In this document: piece by piece, positions 63,107 to 64,000 of the stretch
How positions within the stretch are numbered: position 1 is the stretch's first letter
Layout of the letters: each line of letters opens with the position of its first letter
Assembly: GCA_030737835.1 (NCBI GenBank)
Contig: CM060851.1
Coordinates: 3,004,615-3,068,614, forward strand
Length of the DNA stretch: 64,000 nucleotides
From: Acorus gramineus
Taxonomy: Eukaryota > Streptophyta > Magnoliopsida > Acorales > Acoraceae
Direction: 5' to 3'
The notes under the pieces: generated by a model
Seen by the model: the letters and a program-made list of their open reading frames with translations, nothing else
Told to the model about the DNA's origin: nothing
Databases searched by the model: none
Translations under genes and position numbers: made by a program

Positions 63107-64000
63107 GTGCCACATAATGGGATTTTTTTTTCCATTTAAATGGTTGTTTTTTTTAAAACTTCTCTGCTTTATAGAAATTTCAGTCAATAGTGTTAAATGT
63201 GTTGCCATCAAAATCTGCATATGATGTCATGTCTGTATCTTAAGAAAGCGATTTTGGTGTCTTATTTAGTCCTGATTCGTTTTCGAGCTGTGGCCATATG
63301 GATGGAAGCATAGGATTCTGAGCAAGAGACTGAAGCTATGAGTGGCTTATTAACAGTATGGACATAATTTTCATGTTTCATATTGTGTAATTCTTAAGCA
63401 CTGAGCCTCAGGAAATAAGAGTTCCATTCAGTTGGGAGAAGTTATTAGTGGCCTGCCTTCTGTCATTGCTATTATGTGGTTACTTTAATATCCATGTCAC
63501 AGCTATGAACCATATATTATCACTATTAGAATATATATACTGATGGCCATTTTTCTACCAACCATTTTTTTATTACAACAGAGTGTGACTAGTATTTTTG
63601 AAGAAACTAATTTTTAAGTTATGGGGAAAAATTGCAAAATCAATCCACTCAAAATGATTTAGCAAATATGATAAACAGCGTATAATTTTACCCTAGTAAA
63701 TATAAATCTAAATTAGATCACATTGGTATTGCATACAATTTAGGCTAGGCAACATCATTTAGGCTAGTTCCTCTACTGCTAAACTTATGCGTGTCTTTAC
63801 TTGTACAAAAACAGTATACAGAGCAGGGTTAAAGAGACTACCTAAACACAATCTTGCAATGAATTTTTCTTTTTTTCCTTTGTGCATGGCATGAAAAGTA
63901 TCTAGATTTGAGGGCTCACCAATGTAATCTTGTTTACATCATATACAGAACTATTTTCTTGTACTCTCTGCCATCTTAAGGAGAACAAATTGATTATGCA
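63107..64000. other. Unfinished intron of the JMJ31-like gene
   Basis: A GT donor opens at 63107. I looked for the next exon (VPIMN-type start and the iron-binding H-x-D block) and found none before the end of the window. AT-rich intron sequence. Confidence 0.6.

Overview
The window is nuclear DNA of a flowering plant. Every confident gene is a plant family with GT-AG introns, several introns run from 1 to 7 kb and carry transposable elements, the spacers are AT-rich, and two tandem genes encode early light-induced chloroplast proteins. I cannot name the species. There are no bacterial operons, CRISPR arrays or functional rRNA or tRNA genes.

Genes from left to right: (1) an LRR / EDR1-like / Raf-like protein kinase on the minus strand, 1310-11859, whose C-terminus lies beyond the left edge; (2) the meiotic recombinase DMC1 on the plus strand, 15059-18101, 15 exons, 343 aa, ending with what reads as a U12-type AT-AC intron; (3) a convergent aluminium-induced YGL/LRDR protein (DUF3700) on the minus strand, 18499-20521; (4) an intronless DYW-class pentatricopeptide-repeat (PPR) editing factor on the minus strand, 23946-26825; (5) a p24-beta cargo receptor on the minus strand, 27697-35841, with a 7.3-kb first intron full of retroelements; (6) an aldo/keto reductase on the plus strand, 38323-46919; (7) two tandem ELIP genes on the minus strand, 51694-52333 and 56173-57301, with matching promoters; (8) the first four exons of a JMJ31-like JmjC oxygenase on the plus strand from 61045, continuing past the right edge. 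Exon joins were checked by reading frame: DMC1 gives 344 codons, the aldo/keto reductase 345, p24 218, the YGL/LRDR protein 249, and the kinase exactly 1000 codons up to the last visible splice site.

Mobile DNA is abundant and much of it can be delimited: a 2.1-kb element with long terminal inverted repeats inside the kinase gene (5701-7799); a Ty3/gypsy 3' end with an antisense ORF (about 12.6-14.3 kb); a gag-only LTR element whose LTR start has become an 88-bp-arm palindrome (30370-32571); a 5S rRNA-derived retroposon with poly(A) and a 17-bp target duplication (33682-33835); a 181-bp solo LTR with a 5-bp target duplication (39828-40008); a 5'-truncated L1-type LINE with target duplications (47705-51034); tRNA-derived SINEs, one split by a MITE; and three copies of one MITE family. 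Minisatellite arrays occupy 36.7-38.1 kb and 57.8-59.0 kb.

The genes do not form a pathway; they are ordinary neighbours on a plant chromosome. The most unusual items are the AT-AC intron of DMC1, the 5S-derived retroposon with its paralogous empty site, the palindromic LTR element, and the intact Cys-His-Asp triad in the EDR1-like domain of the LRR kinase. I found no clearly new multi-gene system.
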